Under the pieces are notes generated by a model that saw nothing but the letters and a program-made list of their open reading frames with translations, was not told the DNA's origin and did no database searches. Below, in pieces: positions 26,367 through 34,894 of a stretch of 44,290 bases of DNA; the first letter of the stretch is position 1, and each line of letters starts with the position of its first letter. Source of the DNA: Pseudacidovorax sp. (lineage in GTDB: Bacteria; Pseudomonadota; Gammaproteobacteria; Burkholderiales; Burkholderiaceae_C); assembly GCF_017991995.1 (NCBI RefSeq), contig NZ_JAGOPN010000032.1, positions 1 to 44,290 on the forward strand. The letters run 5' to 3'. Position numbers and translations under genes: made by a program.

Positions 26367-26420
26367 ATGAATTCATCAACCAAATCCATTTCCTCATCAG
26401 TCCCGAAAGCGTTCCAATCG
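26367..26420 (+). promoter_or_regulatory. Regulatory region of tctC with two-part shared element
   Basis: The region holds the 10-bp palindrome ATGAATTCAT (26367-26376), then CATCA (26374-26378), AAATCCATTTCC (26382-26393), AAAGCG (26406-26411) and TCCAATCG (26413-26420). The same parts occur in the same order upstream of the BASS gene, with exactly the same 31-bp distance between the starts of AAATCCATTTCC and TCCAATCG. AAATCCATTT is itself an inverted repeat (AAAT..ATTT). It lies 60-100 bp before the tctC start. Confidence 0.6.
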
Positions 26421-26479
26421 GCGCCGCGCGGCCGCCGGGCCGACCGCCACCCACCATTCCCTCTTCTTCGCTCTTGACG

Positions 26480-27445
26480 ATGCAACGCAGACATTTCCTG
26501 CAGGCCGCCTCGGCGTCCCTGCTTCCCGCCGGCGCCGCGCTGGCGCAGAGCTATCCGTCCAAGCCCATCCGGTTGATCGTGCCCTTTCCGGCCGGCGGCG
26601 CCACCGACCTGTTCGCCCGCACCCTGTCGCAGAAGATGGGCGAGAAGCTCGGCAACGCGCTGGTGGTGGACAACAAGCCTGGCGCCGGCGGCGCCATCGG
26701 CTCCGATCTGGCGGCCAAGGCGCCGGCCGATGGCTACACGCTGCTGCTGGCCACCACCAGCACGCACTCGGTCGGTCCATCGATCAACCCCAAGCTGCCC
26801 TACGACACGGTGCGCGACTTCACGCCCATCGCCCACGTGGGCAACGCGCCCAGCATCATGCTGGTGCCCAACAGCTCGCCCGCACGCAGCGTCAAGGAAT
26901 GGATCGAACTGGCCCGCAAGAACCCCGGCAAGTTCAACTACGCCTCCAGCGGCAACGGCACCGTGGTGCAGCTGACGGCGGAACTGTTCAAGTCGATGGC
27001 CGGCGTGTTCGTCACGCACATCCCCTACAAGGGCACGGCCCTGGCCATGCCCGACCTGATGAGCGGCAAGGTGGAGCTGCTGTTCGATTCGCTGCCCACG
27101 GGCCTGCCCTTCGTGCGTGACGGACGTCTGCGCGCGCTGGCCGTCACTTCGCTCAAGCGCAGCCCGCTGGTTCCCGATCTTCCGCCGGTGGCCGACACGC
27201 TGCCGGGCTTCGAATCGGTGACTTGGTTCGGCCTGTACGGCCCCAAGGGTCTGCCTGCCGACCTGGTGGCGCGCGTCAACACCGCAGCGGCGCAGGCCAT
27301 CACCGATCCCGAGGTGCGCGAGAAGCTCGACAAGCTGGGCATCGAGCCCACCACCAGCACGCCGGCCCAGTTCGCGGCCATGGTGGCGCAGGACGCCGCC
27401 AAGTGGAAGAAGATCATCGTCGAGCGCAAGATCACCAACGACTGA
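26480..27445 (+). CDS. tctC: Bug-family solute receptor (TctC)
   Basis: A 321-residue periplasmic binding protein. The N-terminal MQRRHFLQAASASLLPAGAALAQ looks like a signal peptide with a twin-arginine-like RRHFL start. The mature part begins YPSKPIRLIVPFPAGGATDLFAR, the Bug family signature, and continues with NKPGAGGAIGSDLAAKAPADGYT. Bug receptors bind carboxylates or other small organic acids and feed TctAB. The ligand is not readable from sequence. It is separated from tctBA by a terminator and a regulatory region and is the first gene of a set with the gamma-glutamyltransferase-family gene 44 bp downstream. The RBS is weak. Confidence 0.92.
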   Translation: MQRRHFLQAASASLLPAGAALAQSYPSKPIRLIVPFPAGGATDLFARTLSQKMGEKLGNALVVDNKPGAGGAIGSDLAAKAPADGYTLLLATTSTHSVGPSINPKLPYDTVRDFTPIAHVGNAPSIMLVPNSSPARSVKEWIELARKNPGKFNYASSGNGTVVQLTAELFKSMAGVFVTHIPYKGTALAMPDLMSGKVELLFDSLPTGLPFVRDGRLRALAVTSLKRSPLVPDLPPVADTLPGFESVTWFGLYGPKGLPADLVARVNTAAAQAITDPEVREKLDKLGIEPTTSTPAQFAAMVAQDAAKWKKIIVERKITND

Positions 27446-27489
27446 CCGCCCTCGACCCCCAGACACACAGGACATTGCAGGAGAGACCC

Positions 27490-29106
27490 ATGAAGCGCTT
27501 CGACTACGGCAACCCCTATCCCTCCACCCGCATCCCGGTCTTCGCCCGCAACGTGGTGTCGACCTCCCATCCGCTGGCCGCACAGGCCGGTCTGCGCATG
27601 CTGCACCAGGGCGGCAACGCGGTGGATGCCGCCATCGCCACCGCGGCCGTCATGACGCTGGTGGAGCCGGTGAGCAACGGCCTCGGCAGCGATGCCTTCT
27701 GCATCCTGTGGGACGGCCAGCAACTGCATGGCCTGAACAGTTCCGGCTGCGCGCCTTCGGCCTGGACGCCCGAATATTTCCGCCGCAAGCATGGCGCCGA
27801 TGGCACCACACCACCCATGCGCGGCATGGATTCGGTGACGGTGCCGGGCGCCGTGGGCGCCTGGGCCGCGCTGTCGGAGCGCTTCGGCAAGCTGCCCTTC
27901 GCCGACCTGATGGTGCCGGCCATCGAGGTGGCCGAGCGCGGCTACCTGATCCCGCCCGTGGTGCAGCAGAAGTGGGCCGCGGCCACGCCGATCCTGCACG
28001 ACCAGCCGGGCTTCGCGCAGAGCTTCATGCCCTGGGGCCGCGCGCCCGAGGTGGGCGAGTTGTTCCGCTTTCCGGCCGCGGCACGCGCGCTGCGCGCCAT
28101 CGGCCAGACGCGCGGCGAGGCCTTCTACCGCGGCGAGATCGCCGAGGCGCTGGCCCGCTTCTCGGCGGCCAACGGCGGCAGCCTGACGACGGCCGATCTG
28201 GCCAACTGGAAGCCCGAGTGGGTCAAGCCGGTGAGCAAGGACTACCGCGGCTACACGTTGCACGAGATCCCGCCCAACGGCCAGGGCATCGCGGCGCTGA
28301 TCGCGCTGGGCATCCTGTCGAACTTCGACATCGCCGACATGGCGATCGACTCGGCCCAGGCCCAGCACCTGCAGATCGAGGCGATGAAGCTGGCCTTCGC
28401 CGACGTCTACCGCTATGTGTCCGAGCCATCGTCGATGACGGTGACCCCCGAGCAAATGCTCGATGACGCCTATCTGGCGAGCCGTGCCAAACTGATCGAC
28501 ATGCATCGCGCACAGGACTTCCAGGCCGGCAATCCGGTCAAGGGCGGCACCATCTACCTCACGGCCGCGGACGAGAACGGCATGATGGTCAGCTTCATCC
28601 AGAGCAACTACATGGGCTTCGGCTCGGGCTGCGTGGAGCCGGAATTCGGCATCAGCCTGCAGAACCGCGGCCACGGCTTCAGCCTGAAGGACGGCAGCCC
28701 CAACCAGGTGGCCCCGGGCAAGCGGCCCTTCCACACCATCATCCCGGGCTTCCTCACGCAGGACGGCCAGCCGGTGATGAGCTTCGGCGTGATGGGCGGC
28801 AACATGCAGCCGCAGGGCCATATGCAGACGCTGGTGCGCATGATCGACCATCACCAGAATCCGCAGGCCGCCTGCGATGCGCCCCGCTGGCGCTTCAACG
28901 CCGGGCTGAACATCAATGTGGAGTCGGCCATGGCGCCCGGCGTGGTCGAGGGCCTGCGCGGCATGGGCCACGAGATCGATGTCATCAACGACTCGTACCA
29001 GGACTTCGGCGCTGGCCAGTTCATCTGGCGCATGGGCGATCCGAAGACCGAGGGCTATGTGATCGCCAGCGATCCGCGGCGCGACGGCCTCGCCGCCGGT
29101 TGGTGA
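27490..29106 (+). CDS. Gamma-glutamyltransferase-family hydrolase
   Basis: A 538-residue Ntn-hydrolase of the gamma-glutamyltransferase family. N-terminal blocks include HPLAAQAGLRMLHQGGNAVDAAIATAA and GLGSDAFCILWDG. The self-cleaving nucleophile is probably T354 in KGGTIYLTAADENG. The binding-loop GSGCVEPEFG follows. There is no signal peptide (it starts MKRFDYGNPYPSTR), so it would act in the cytoplasm, unlike typical periplasmic Ggt. Cytoplasmic relatives such as oxamate amidohydrolase-like enzymes cleave other amides, so substrate and reaction are open. AGGAGAG is the RBS. It sits between tctC (44 bp) and the EamA gene (1 bp). Confidence 0.87.
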   Translation: MKRFDYGNPYPSTRIPVFARNVVSTSHPLAAQAGLRMLHQGGNAVDAAIATAAVMTLVEPVSNGLGSDAFCILWDGQQLHGLNSSGCAPSAWTPEYFRRKHGADGTTPPMRGMDSVTVPGAVGAWAALSERFGKLPFADLMVPAIEVAERGYLIPPVVQQKWAAATPILHDQPGFAQSFMPWGRAPEVGELFRFPAAARALRAIGQTRGEAFYRGEIAEALARFSAANGGSLTTADLANWKPEWVKPVSKDYRGYTLHEIPPNGQGIAALIALGILSNFDIADMAIDSAQAQHLQIEAMKLAFADVYRYVSEPSSMTVTPEQMLDDAYLASRAKLIDMHRAQDFQAGNPVKGGTIYLTAADENGMMVSFIQSNYMGFGSGCVEPEFGISLQNRGHGFSLKDGSPNQVAPGKRPFHTIIPGFLTQDGQPVMSFGVMGGNMQPQGHMQTLVRMIDHHQNPQAACDAPRWRFNAGLNINVESAMAPGVVEGLRGMGHEIDVINDSYQDFGAGQFIWRMGDPKTEGYVIASDPRRDGLAAGW

Positions 29107-29107
29107 G

Positions 29108-30031
29108 ATGAGCAGCGGCGCGGCGTCTTCCTCCGTTTCCCCCAAGGCCCGCGCCGGCATGGGCACCGGCCTGCTGCTGGCGGTGTTCGGTGCCATCGCC
29201 TTCAGCGGCAAGGCCATCATCGTCAAGCTGGCCTATCGCCATGGCGTGGATGCCGTCACGCTCATCATGCTGCGAATGCTCTTCGCGCTGCCGCTGTTCG
29301 CGGTGATGGCGTGGTGGGCAGGGCGGGGCAAGCCGCCGCTCACGCAGCGCGACTGGCTGGGCGTGTTCGGGCTGGGGCTCACGGGCTACTACCTGGCGAG
29401 CTTCCTGGACTTCGCCGGGCTGGCCTACATCTCGGCCAGCCTGGAGCGGCTGATCCTCTACCTTAACCCCACGCTGGTGATGCTGTTCGGCTGGGCGGTG
29501 TACCGCCGAAAGGTGCGCGGCAAACAGCTGTTGGGCGCGGCCATCAGCTATGCGGGCGTCATGCTGGTCTTCGGCCACGAGCTCGGCCTCGGGCAGGGCG
29601 GTGCGACGGCCTGGGGGGCCTTCCTGGTCTTCCTGAGTGCGATCAGCTATGCCATCTACCTCGTGTGGAGCGGCGAGTTCGTCAAACGACTGGGCTCGCT
29701 GCGACTGGTGGGTCTGGCCACGACGGTGGCCTGCCTGCTGTGCATCGGCCAGTACCTGGTGCTGCGGCCCGTTGGCACGGTGATGGATGTGGCGCCGCAG
29801 GTGGTCTGGCTGTCGGTGCTCAATGCCACGCTGTGCACCGCCGTGCCGGTGCTGGCCGTGATGATGGCCATCGAGCGCATTGGGCCCGCGGTTGCGGCGC
29901 AGACGGGCATGATCGGACCGATGTCCACGCTGCTGATGGGTGTGGTGCTGCTCGGTGAGCCCTTCACCGTGTGGATCGCCGCTGGGACGGCCTTGGTGCT
30001 GGCCGGCATCTACGTCTTCACCCGGCCCTGA
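29108..30031 (+). CDS. EamA/DMT-family transporter
   Basis: A 307-residue membrane protein with about ten hydrophobic helices arranged as two EamA repeats. The first starts LLLAVFGAIAFSGKAIIVKLAYRHG and the second near GAFLVFLSAISYAIYLVWSG. Typical EamA spots are ERLILYLNPTLVML and MIGPMSTLLMGVVLLGEPF. Members are usually metabolite exporters. It starts 1 bp after the stop of the gamma-glutamyltransferase-family gene, so it is almost certainly co-translated with it; it might export a product or an intermediate of that pathway. The substrate is unknown. Confidence 0.87.
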   Translation: MSSGAASSSVSPKARAGMGTGLLLAVFGAIAFSGKAIIVKLAYRHGVDAVTLIMLRMLFALPLFAVMAWWAGRGKPPLTQRDWLGVFGLGLTGYYLASFLDFAGLAYISASLERLILYLNPTLVMLFGWAVYRRKVRGKQLLGAAISYAGVMLVFGHELGLGQGGATAWGAFLVFLSAISYAIYLVWSGEFVKRLGSLRLVGLATTVACLLCIGQYLVLRPVGTVMDVAPQVVWLSVLNATLCTAVPVLAVMMAIERIGPAVAAQTGMIGPMSTLLMGVVLLGEPFTVWIAAGTALVLAGIYVFTRP

Positions 30032-30200
30032 GCGCACTCGTCATTGCGCGTGCGCGGCGGTCGCGCAGCGGTGGTTGCCGGTCCCGCAGGCTGTACAGGC
30101 ACTCCCCTCTGCCGAGCACGGATCGCCCGGCTCCGCTACCCTTGCGCCCCGTCGCCGCACGGCTGGCCCGGCGCGGCATTCATCTAGGAGTCTTCTACAC

Positions 30201-30998
30201 ATGGATCTGGGTATTGCAGGCAGAACGGCGCTGGTGTGCGGCGCCAGCAAGGGTTTGGGCTTCGGCTGCGCGCAGGCGCTGCGGCGCGAGGGCGTTAATG
30301 TGGTGATCGTGGCGCGCGGCGCCGAGGCGCTGCAGGCCGCCGCCGCCAAGCTGGAGGCCGAGCGCCCGGCCAGTGGCGATGCGCCATTCGTCAAATGGGT
30401 GGCGGCCGACATCACCACCGCCGAGGGCCGTGCCCAGGCCTTCGCCTCCCACGCCGACTACGACATCGTGGTCACCAACGCCGGTGGTCCGCCGCCCGGC
30501 GACTTCCGCGACTGGGACCGCGAAGCCTGGATCAAGGCCGTGGACGCCAACATGCTCACGCCCATCGAGCTGATCAAGGCGACCGTGGATGGCATGGCCG
30601 CCCGTGGCTTCGGCCGCATCGTCAACATCACCTCCAGCTCGGTGAAGGCGCCGATCGACATCCTGGGCCTGTCCAATGGCGCGCGCAGCGGCCTGACGGG
30701 TTTCGTGGCCGGCGTGGCGCGCACCGGCCTCGCGGCCAAGGGCGTGACGATCAACAACCTGCTGCCCGGCAGCTTCGATACAGACCGGCTGCAGGGCACC
30801 GCCGCCGCGGCGGCCAAGAAGACCGGCCAGAGCGTGGACGCCATCCACGAGGCACGCAAGAAGACCATTCCCGCGCGCCGTTTCGGCACGCCCGAGGAAT
30901 TCGGCGCCATCTGTGCCTTCCTGTGCAGCATGCATGCGGCCTATGTCACCGGCCAGAACTGGCTGGCGGACGGCGGCGCGTACCCGGGCACCTACTGA
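30201..30998 (+). CDS. SDR-family oxidoreductase without the canonical Tyr-Lys pair
   Basis: A 265-residue short-chain dehydrogenase/reductase-fold protein. The nucleotide-binding motif is GASKGLG (14-20), followed by TNAGGPPPGDF near 92-101 and ITSSS at 143-147. The normal YxxxK catalytic motif should follow, but the segment reads LSNGARSGLTG, so Tyr is replaced by Ser158 and Lys by Arg162. A group of SDR-like proteins shows this SN.AR pattern. TAGGAG before the ATG at 30201 supports the start. The gap to the EamA gene is 169 bp; the next gene (qor) is 85 bp away in the same direction. The reaction is unknown. Confidence 0.83.
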   Translation: MDLGIAGRTALVCGASKGLGFGCAQALRREGVNVVIVARGAEALQAAAAKLEAERPASGDAPFVKWVAADITTAEGRAQAFASHADYDIVVTNAGGPPPGDFRDWDREAWIKAVDANMLTPIELIKATVDGMAARGFGRIVNITSSSVKAPIDILGLSNGARSGLTGFVAGVARTGLAAKGVTINNLLPGSFDTDRLQGTAAAAAKKTGQSVDAIHEARKKTIPARRFGTPEEFGAICAFLCSMHAAYVTGQNWLADGGAYPGTY

Positions 30999-31083
30999 CC
31001 CGCAGCGACCGGCGCCTTGCAAGGGCGCCCGGTCCCGCCCCGCATCGGCTGCGATCCCGCACGACAACCCAGGAGATGAACCC

Positions 31084-32079
31084 ATGAGCCAGAAGAGCAA
31101 AGCCATCCGCATCGACCGCCAGGGCGGTCCCGAGGAACTGAAGCTGGTGGAGGTGGAGGTCGGTGAACCCGGCGCCGGCGAGATCCGTGTGCGTCACCAT
31201 GCGGTCGGCCTGAACTTCATCGACGTGTACCAGCGCAATGGCCTCTATCCCTTTCCCATGCCGCTGCAACTGGGCATGGAGGCGGCCGGTGTGGTCGAGG
31301 CGGTGGGCGAGGGCGTGACGCATCTTGCCGTGGGCGACCGCGTGGCATACGCCAGCCAGCCGCCCGGCGCCTACTGTGAGCGCCGCGTGATGCCGGCGCG
31401 CTGCGTGTGCCGGCTGCCCGACGCGATCTCCTTCGAGACCGGCGCGGCCATGATGCTCAAGGGCCTGACGGCCCAGTACCTGCTCAAGAAGACGCTGCCT
31501 GCCGAAGGCCTGCAGCCAGGCGACTTCGTGCTCTTTCACGCGGCGGCCGGCGGGGTCGGCCTGATTGCCTGCCAATGGGCCAAGGCACTGGGCCTGCAAC
31601 TGATCGGCACCGCCGGCAGTGACGCCAAGTGCGAGCTGGCGCTGGCCCACGGCGCCGCGCATTGCATCAACTACAGCCGCGAGAACTTCGCCGAGCGGGT
31701 CAGGCAGATCACCGGCGGCAAGGGCGTGAAGGTGGTCTACGACTCGGTGGGCAAGGACACCTTCGAGGGTTCGTTGAACAGCCTGCGGCCCTTCGGCCTG
31801 CTGGCCAGCTTCGGCAACGGCTCGGGACCGGTGCCTCCGGTCAACATCGGCCAGCTGGGCGCCAAGGGCTCGCTCTACATCACGCGGCCGACGCTGTTCA
31901 CCCACATCGCCACGCGCGAGAGCACCCAGGCCATGGCCGACGACCTGTTCGCCGTGGTTCAGAGCGGCGCGGTCAAGATCCCGGTGGAGCAGCGCTACCG
32001 CCTGGAGGACGTGCAGCAGGCGCACCGCGACCTGGAAGCCCGCAAGACCACCGGCTGCACCGTGCTCACGCTGGACTGA
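31084..32079 (+). CDS. qor: Zinc-independent quinone oxidoreductase (MDR family)
   Basis: A 331-residue medium-chain dehydrogenase/reductase of the quinone oxidoreductase type. Blocks in order are VGLNFIDVYQRNGLYPFPMPLQLGMEAAGVV (in parts), YASQPPGAYCERRVMPA, LLKKTLPAEGLQPGDFVLFHAAAGGVG with the NADPH-binding AAGGVG, and VYDSVGKDTFEGSL. No zinc-ligand motif is present. It probably reduces quinones with NADPH, but family members use varied alkenes. The start ATG 31084 is preceded by AGGAGAT. It is convergent with the LysR gene, 30 bp away. Confidence 0.88.
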   Translation: MSQKSKAIRIDRQGGPEELKLVEVEVGEPGAGEIRVRHHAVGLNFIDVYQRNGLYPFPMPLQLGMEAAGVVEAVGEGVTHLAVGDRVAYASQPPGAYCERRVMPARCVCRLPDAISFETGAAMMLKGLTAQYLLKKTLPAEGLQPGDFVLFHAAAGGVGLIACQWAKALGLQLIGTAGSDAKCELALAHGAAHCINYSRENFAERVRQITGGKGVKVVYDSVGKDTFEGSLNSLRPFGLLASFGNGSGPVPPVNIGQLGAKGSLYITRPTLFTHIATRESTQAMADDLFAVVQSGAVKIPVEQRYRLEDVQQAHRDLEARKTTGCTVLTLD

Positions 32080-32109
32080 CCGCCGCGGCCTCGTCTTGCG
32101 CGGGGCACT

Positions 32110-33027
32110 TCAGGCGGAGGGAACGGCGCCCTGCGCTTCGCGCTCGCGCGCGGTGGCGCGCACCAGCTCCCACACGCGCAACGCCAGCGGCGAAGGCTGG
32201 CGGTTGCGCCGGTGGACCAGCACGATGGCCCGTTCCACCTTGGGCGTCAGCGGTCGCACCTGCAGGCCGTGCAGGCCGCCCGGCGGCAGGCCGAGGGCCG
32301 GCATCACGCTGATGCCCAGGCCGGCCACCACCATCTGGAAGACGGTGGTCGGATGGCCGAGCTCCTGCGACACCGGACATTGCGCGCCGTGCCGCGCCAG
32401 CGCCTCGTCGATCAACCGTCGGCTTCCCGAGGCATGGTCCAGCAGCACCAGCGGCTCGCCGTCCAGCGCGGACCAGGGCACCGCCGACTTGCGCGCCAGC
32501 CGGTGCCCCTGCGGCAGGACCAGCACGAAGGGGTCGCGCATGATGGCCTCGGAATGCAGGTCCTCGTCGGCGGAGGGCTCGATCACCACGCCGAAGTCCA
32601 CCTCGCCGGCCCGCACGCTGGTCAGCACGTCCTGCTGGATGCGGTCGAGCAGCAGCAGCTGGATGTCGGGCTCCTCACGCACGCAGGCGGCGATGCAGGC
32701 CGGCATCAGGTAGGCCGACAGCGTGGGGCTGCTGGCCACCCGCACCTTGCCGCGGCGCAGGCGGCCCAGGTCGCGCACTTCGGCGAGGGACTGGTCCAGC
32801 TCGTCCAGCACGCGTGCCAGCTTGAGCGCGAGGGCCCGGCCCGCTTCGGTCAGGGCGACCTCGCGCGTGGTTCGGTCCAGCAGCTTCAGACCCAGCTGCG
32901 ACTCCAGCTCGTGGATGGCCCGGCTCACGGCAGGCTGGGTCAGCCCCACCTCCTGCCCGGCGCGGCTGAAGTTGCGCAGCTGTGCGACGGCAAGGAAGAC
33001 GCGGAGCTGGCGCAGGGACACATTCAT
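32110..33027 (-). CDS. LysR-family transcriptional regulator
   Basis: A 305-residue regulator. The N-terminal winged HTH (1-60) reads VSLRQLRVFLAVAQLRNFSRAGQ and LTQPAVSRAIHELESQLG, followed by the linker helix LTEAGRALALKLARVLDEL. The rest is the periplasmic-binding-protein-like effector domain (~90-295). It is transcribed away from the BASS-transporter gene, the usual layout for a LysR regulator controlling its divergent neighbour. The 69-bp gap between them holds the element also seen before tctC. The effector is not readable. I infer that it may control both the transporter and the tctC set. Confidence 0.92.
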   Translation of the reverse strand: MNVSLRQLRVFLAVAQLRNFSRAGQEVGLTQPAVSRAIHELESQLGLKLLDRTTREVALTEAGRALALKLARVLDELDQSLAEVRDLGRLRRGKVRVASSPTLSAYLMPACIAACVREEPDIQLLLLDRIQQDVLTSVRAGEVDFGVVIEPSADEDLHSEAIMRDPFVLVLPQGHRLARKSAVPWSALDGEPLVLLDHASGSRRLIDEALARHGAQCPVSQELGHPTTVFQMVVAGLGISVMPALGLPPGGLHGLQVRPLTPKVERAIVLVHRRNRQPSPLALRVWELVRATAREREAQGAVPSA

Positions 33028-33045
33028 GCGGCGGGATCATAAAAC

Positions 33046-33092
33046 CATCAGATAAATCCATTTCCCTTTGCTGAAGCCAAAGCGTCCAATCG
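33046..33092 (+). promoter_or_regulatory. Divergent LysR / BASS promoter region with shared element
   Basis: CATCA (33046-33050), AAATCCATTTCC (33054-33065), AAAGCG (33079-33084) and TCCAATCG (33085-33092) match the tctC upstream region with the same 31-bp spacing from the second to the last part. The element fills the 69-bp gap between the divergent LysR and BASS genes and stops 4 bp before the BASS ATG. Confidence 0.6.
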
Positions 33093-33096
33093 CGGC

Positions 33097-34110
33097 ATGA
33101 AATCGCTCGCTCGCTTCCTGCCCGACCGCTTCACGCTGATGCTGATCGGCACTGTGACCCTGGCCAGCCTGCTGCCCGCGCAAGGGCGGGTGGCCGCCGG
33201 CATGGAGACCCTCACCACCGCCGCCATCGCGGCGCTGTTCTTCCTGCACGGCGCCCGGCTGTCGCGTGAGGCCGTGCTGGCCGGCGTGGGCCACTGGCGG
33301 CTGCACCTGCTGGTGCTGGCCAGCACCTTTGTGCTGTTCCCGCTGCTGGGGCTGGCGCTCAAGCCGCTGCTGCAGCCGCTGGTCACGCCCACGCTCTACA
33401 CCGGCGTGCTGTACCTGTGCGTGCTGCCATCGACGGTGCAGTCGTCCATCGCACTAACGGCCATGGCCCGGGGCAATGTGCCGGCCGCCGTGTGCAGTGC
33501 CTCGGCCTCGACGCTGCTGGGCGTGCTCCTGACGCCGTTGCTGGTCAACCTGCTGGTGGTGCCTGGCCACCATGCCGATGCCTCGCTGGATGCCATCGGT
33601 CGCATCCTGCTGCAGCTGATGGTGCCCTTCGTCGCGGGCCACCTGCTGCGCCCCTGGGTGGGCGGCTTCGTGCAGCGCAATGCCAAGATGCTGAAGTGGG
33701 TGGACCAGGGCTCGATCCTGCTGGTGGTCTACACGGCCTTCAGTGCGGCGGTTGTGAAGGGCTTGTGGCACCAACTGCCGCTGTCTGCCCTGATCGCCGT
33801 GGCGGTGGTGAGTGCGCTGCTGCTGGCCCTGGCGCTGGGCGTCACCAACGCCGTCGCCAAGCGTCTGGGCTTCTCCATCGAGGACCGTATCGCCATCGTG
33901 TTCTGCGGCTCCAAGAAGAGCGTGGCCAGCGGCGTGCCCATGGCCAACGTGCTGTTCCCTGCCTCGGCGGTGGGGCCGATCGTGCTGCCGGTGATGCTGT
34001 ACCACCAGATCCAGCTGATGGTGTGCGCGGTGCTGGCGCAGCGCTATGCGCGGCGGGCCGAGCCGGCGCTCGCCGATGGCGCGGCGGCCGCGGCGCCGCG
34101 GACGGCCTGA
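33097..34110 (+). CDS. Bile acid:sodium symporter-family transporter (SLC10A7/YfeH-like)
   Basis: A 337-residue membrane protein with about ten helices. Family blocks include FFLHGARLSREAV near residue 48 and CVLPSTVQSSIALTAMARGNVPAAVCSASAS (in parts) near residue 110, with the sodium-site-like segment AVCSASAS. A late block is FCGSKKSVASGVPMA. This is the SLC10A7/YfeH type of the BASS family, which is thought to take up organic acids or related solutes with sodium. The start at 33097 is 4 bp after the shared element, so its leader must be very short or the start lies elsewhere; there is no strong SD. Confidence 0.88.
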   Translation: MKSLARFLPDRFTLMLIGTVTLASLLPAQGRVAAGMETLTTAAIAALFFLHGARLSREAVLAGVGHWRLHLLVLASTFVLFPLLGLALKPLLQPLVTPTLYTGVLYLCVLPSTVQSSIALTAMARGNVPAAVCSASASTLLGVLLTPLLVNLLVVPGHHADASLDAIGRILLQLMVPFVAGHLLRPWVGGFVQRNAKMLKWVDQGSILLVVYTAFSAAVVKGLWHQLPLSALIAVAVVSALLLALALGVTNAVAKRLGFSIEDRIAIVFCGSKKSVASGVPMANVLFPASAVGPIVLPVMLYHQIQLMVCAVLAQRYARRAEPALADGAAAAAPRTA

Positions 34111-34237
34111 ACGGTCGTTTCCTCCAGAGCCGCTGCCGCGAGCCGGGTCCATTCGAAGGCTCGACGGCCCCGGTGGACCATGGCTGGCATCATGCCGGCC
34201 CCCTTTCCTGTCGCAGCCTGCGCGGCCGCCCCTGCCC

Positions 34238-34795
34238 ATGACGTCGCCTTCCGCCTCCATTCCGCCCGAAGCCGCTGCTCTCGTGGATTTCTGGCGTGCC
34301 TCGCAGCCGAACTGGTTCCGCAAGAGCGATGCCTTCGATGCGGCGCTGTTCGACCGCTACCTTCAGCCCCACTTGGCGGCGGCGCGCGGTGAACGGGATG
34401 ACTGGGCTGCAACGCCGACGGGCGCCCTGGCGCTGCTGATCCTGCTGGACCAGTTCCCGCGCAATGCCTTCCGTGGCACGGCCCACATGTATGCGACCGA
34501 TCCGCGCGCGCGGGCCGTTGCCAGCCGGGCACTGGATCAAGGGCACGAGATGGGGGTGGAGCCGCCGTTGCGGCTCTTCTTCTGCCTGCCCTTCGCGCAT
34601 TCGGAAGAGCTGGCCGACCAGCAGCGCTCGGTCGCGCTCTACCGCCGCCTCGCGCCCGAGGCCCTGCGCCATGGCGAGGAGCACCGGGACATCGTCGAGC
34701 GCTTCGGGCGCTTCCCGCACCGCAACGCGATCCTTCTGCGGCAGAGCACGCCGGAGGAGGAGGCCTTCCTGGCCGAGGGCGGCTTCGCGGGTTGA
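34238..34795 (+). CDS. DUF924 family protein
   Basis: A 185-residue all-helical protein of the DUF924 family. Recognisable blocks are VDFWRASQPNWFRKSDAFDAAL, LALLILLDQFPRNAFRGTAHMYATDPRA (in parts) and FFCLPFAHSEELADQQRSVALY. The family has no established function and its fold resembles TPR-like helices. The ATG at 34238 gives the family N-terminus; no clear SD is present. It lies 127 bp after the BASS gene and is convergent with the nitroreductase gene. Confidence 0.88.
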   Translation: MTSPSASIPPEAAALVDFWRASQPNWFRKSDAFDAALFDRYLQPHLAAARGERDDWAATPTGALALLILLDQFPRNAFRGTAHMYATDPRARAVASRALDQGHEMGVEPPLRLFFCLPFAHSEELADQQRSVALYRRLAPEALRHGEEHRDIVERFGRFPHRNAILLRQSTPEEEAFLAEGGFAG

Positions 34796-34894
34796 GCCGA
34801 CGTCGTCGATCATCGGCGTTGAACCGGCGCAAAGCCTGAACACAGACAGGCCCCGCAGCGCAGCGCCGAAGCGCGCCACGGGGGGTGTGCGCGA

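Noticed and set aside
27025-29226. 733-residue minus-strand frame opposite tctC and the gamma-glutamyltransferase-family gene
   Set aside because: Shadow of well-identified plus-strand genes.
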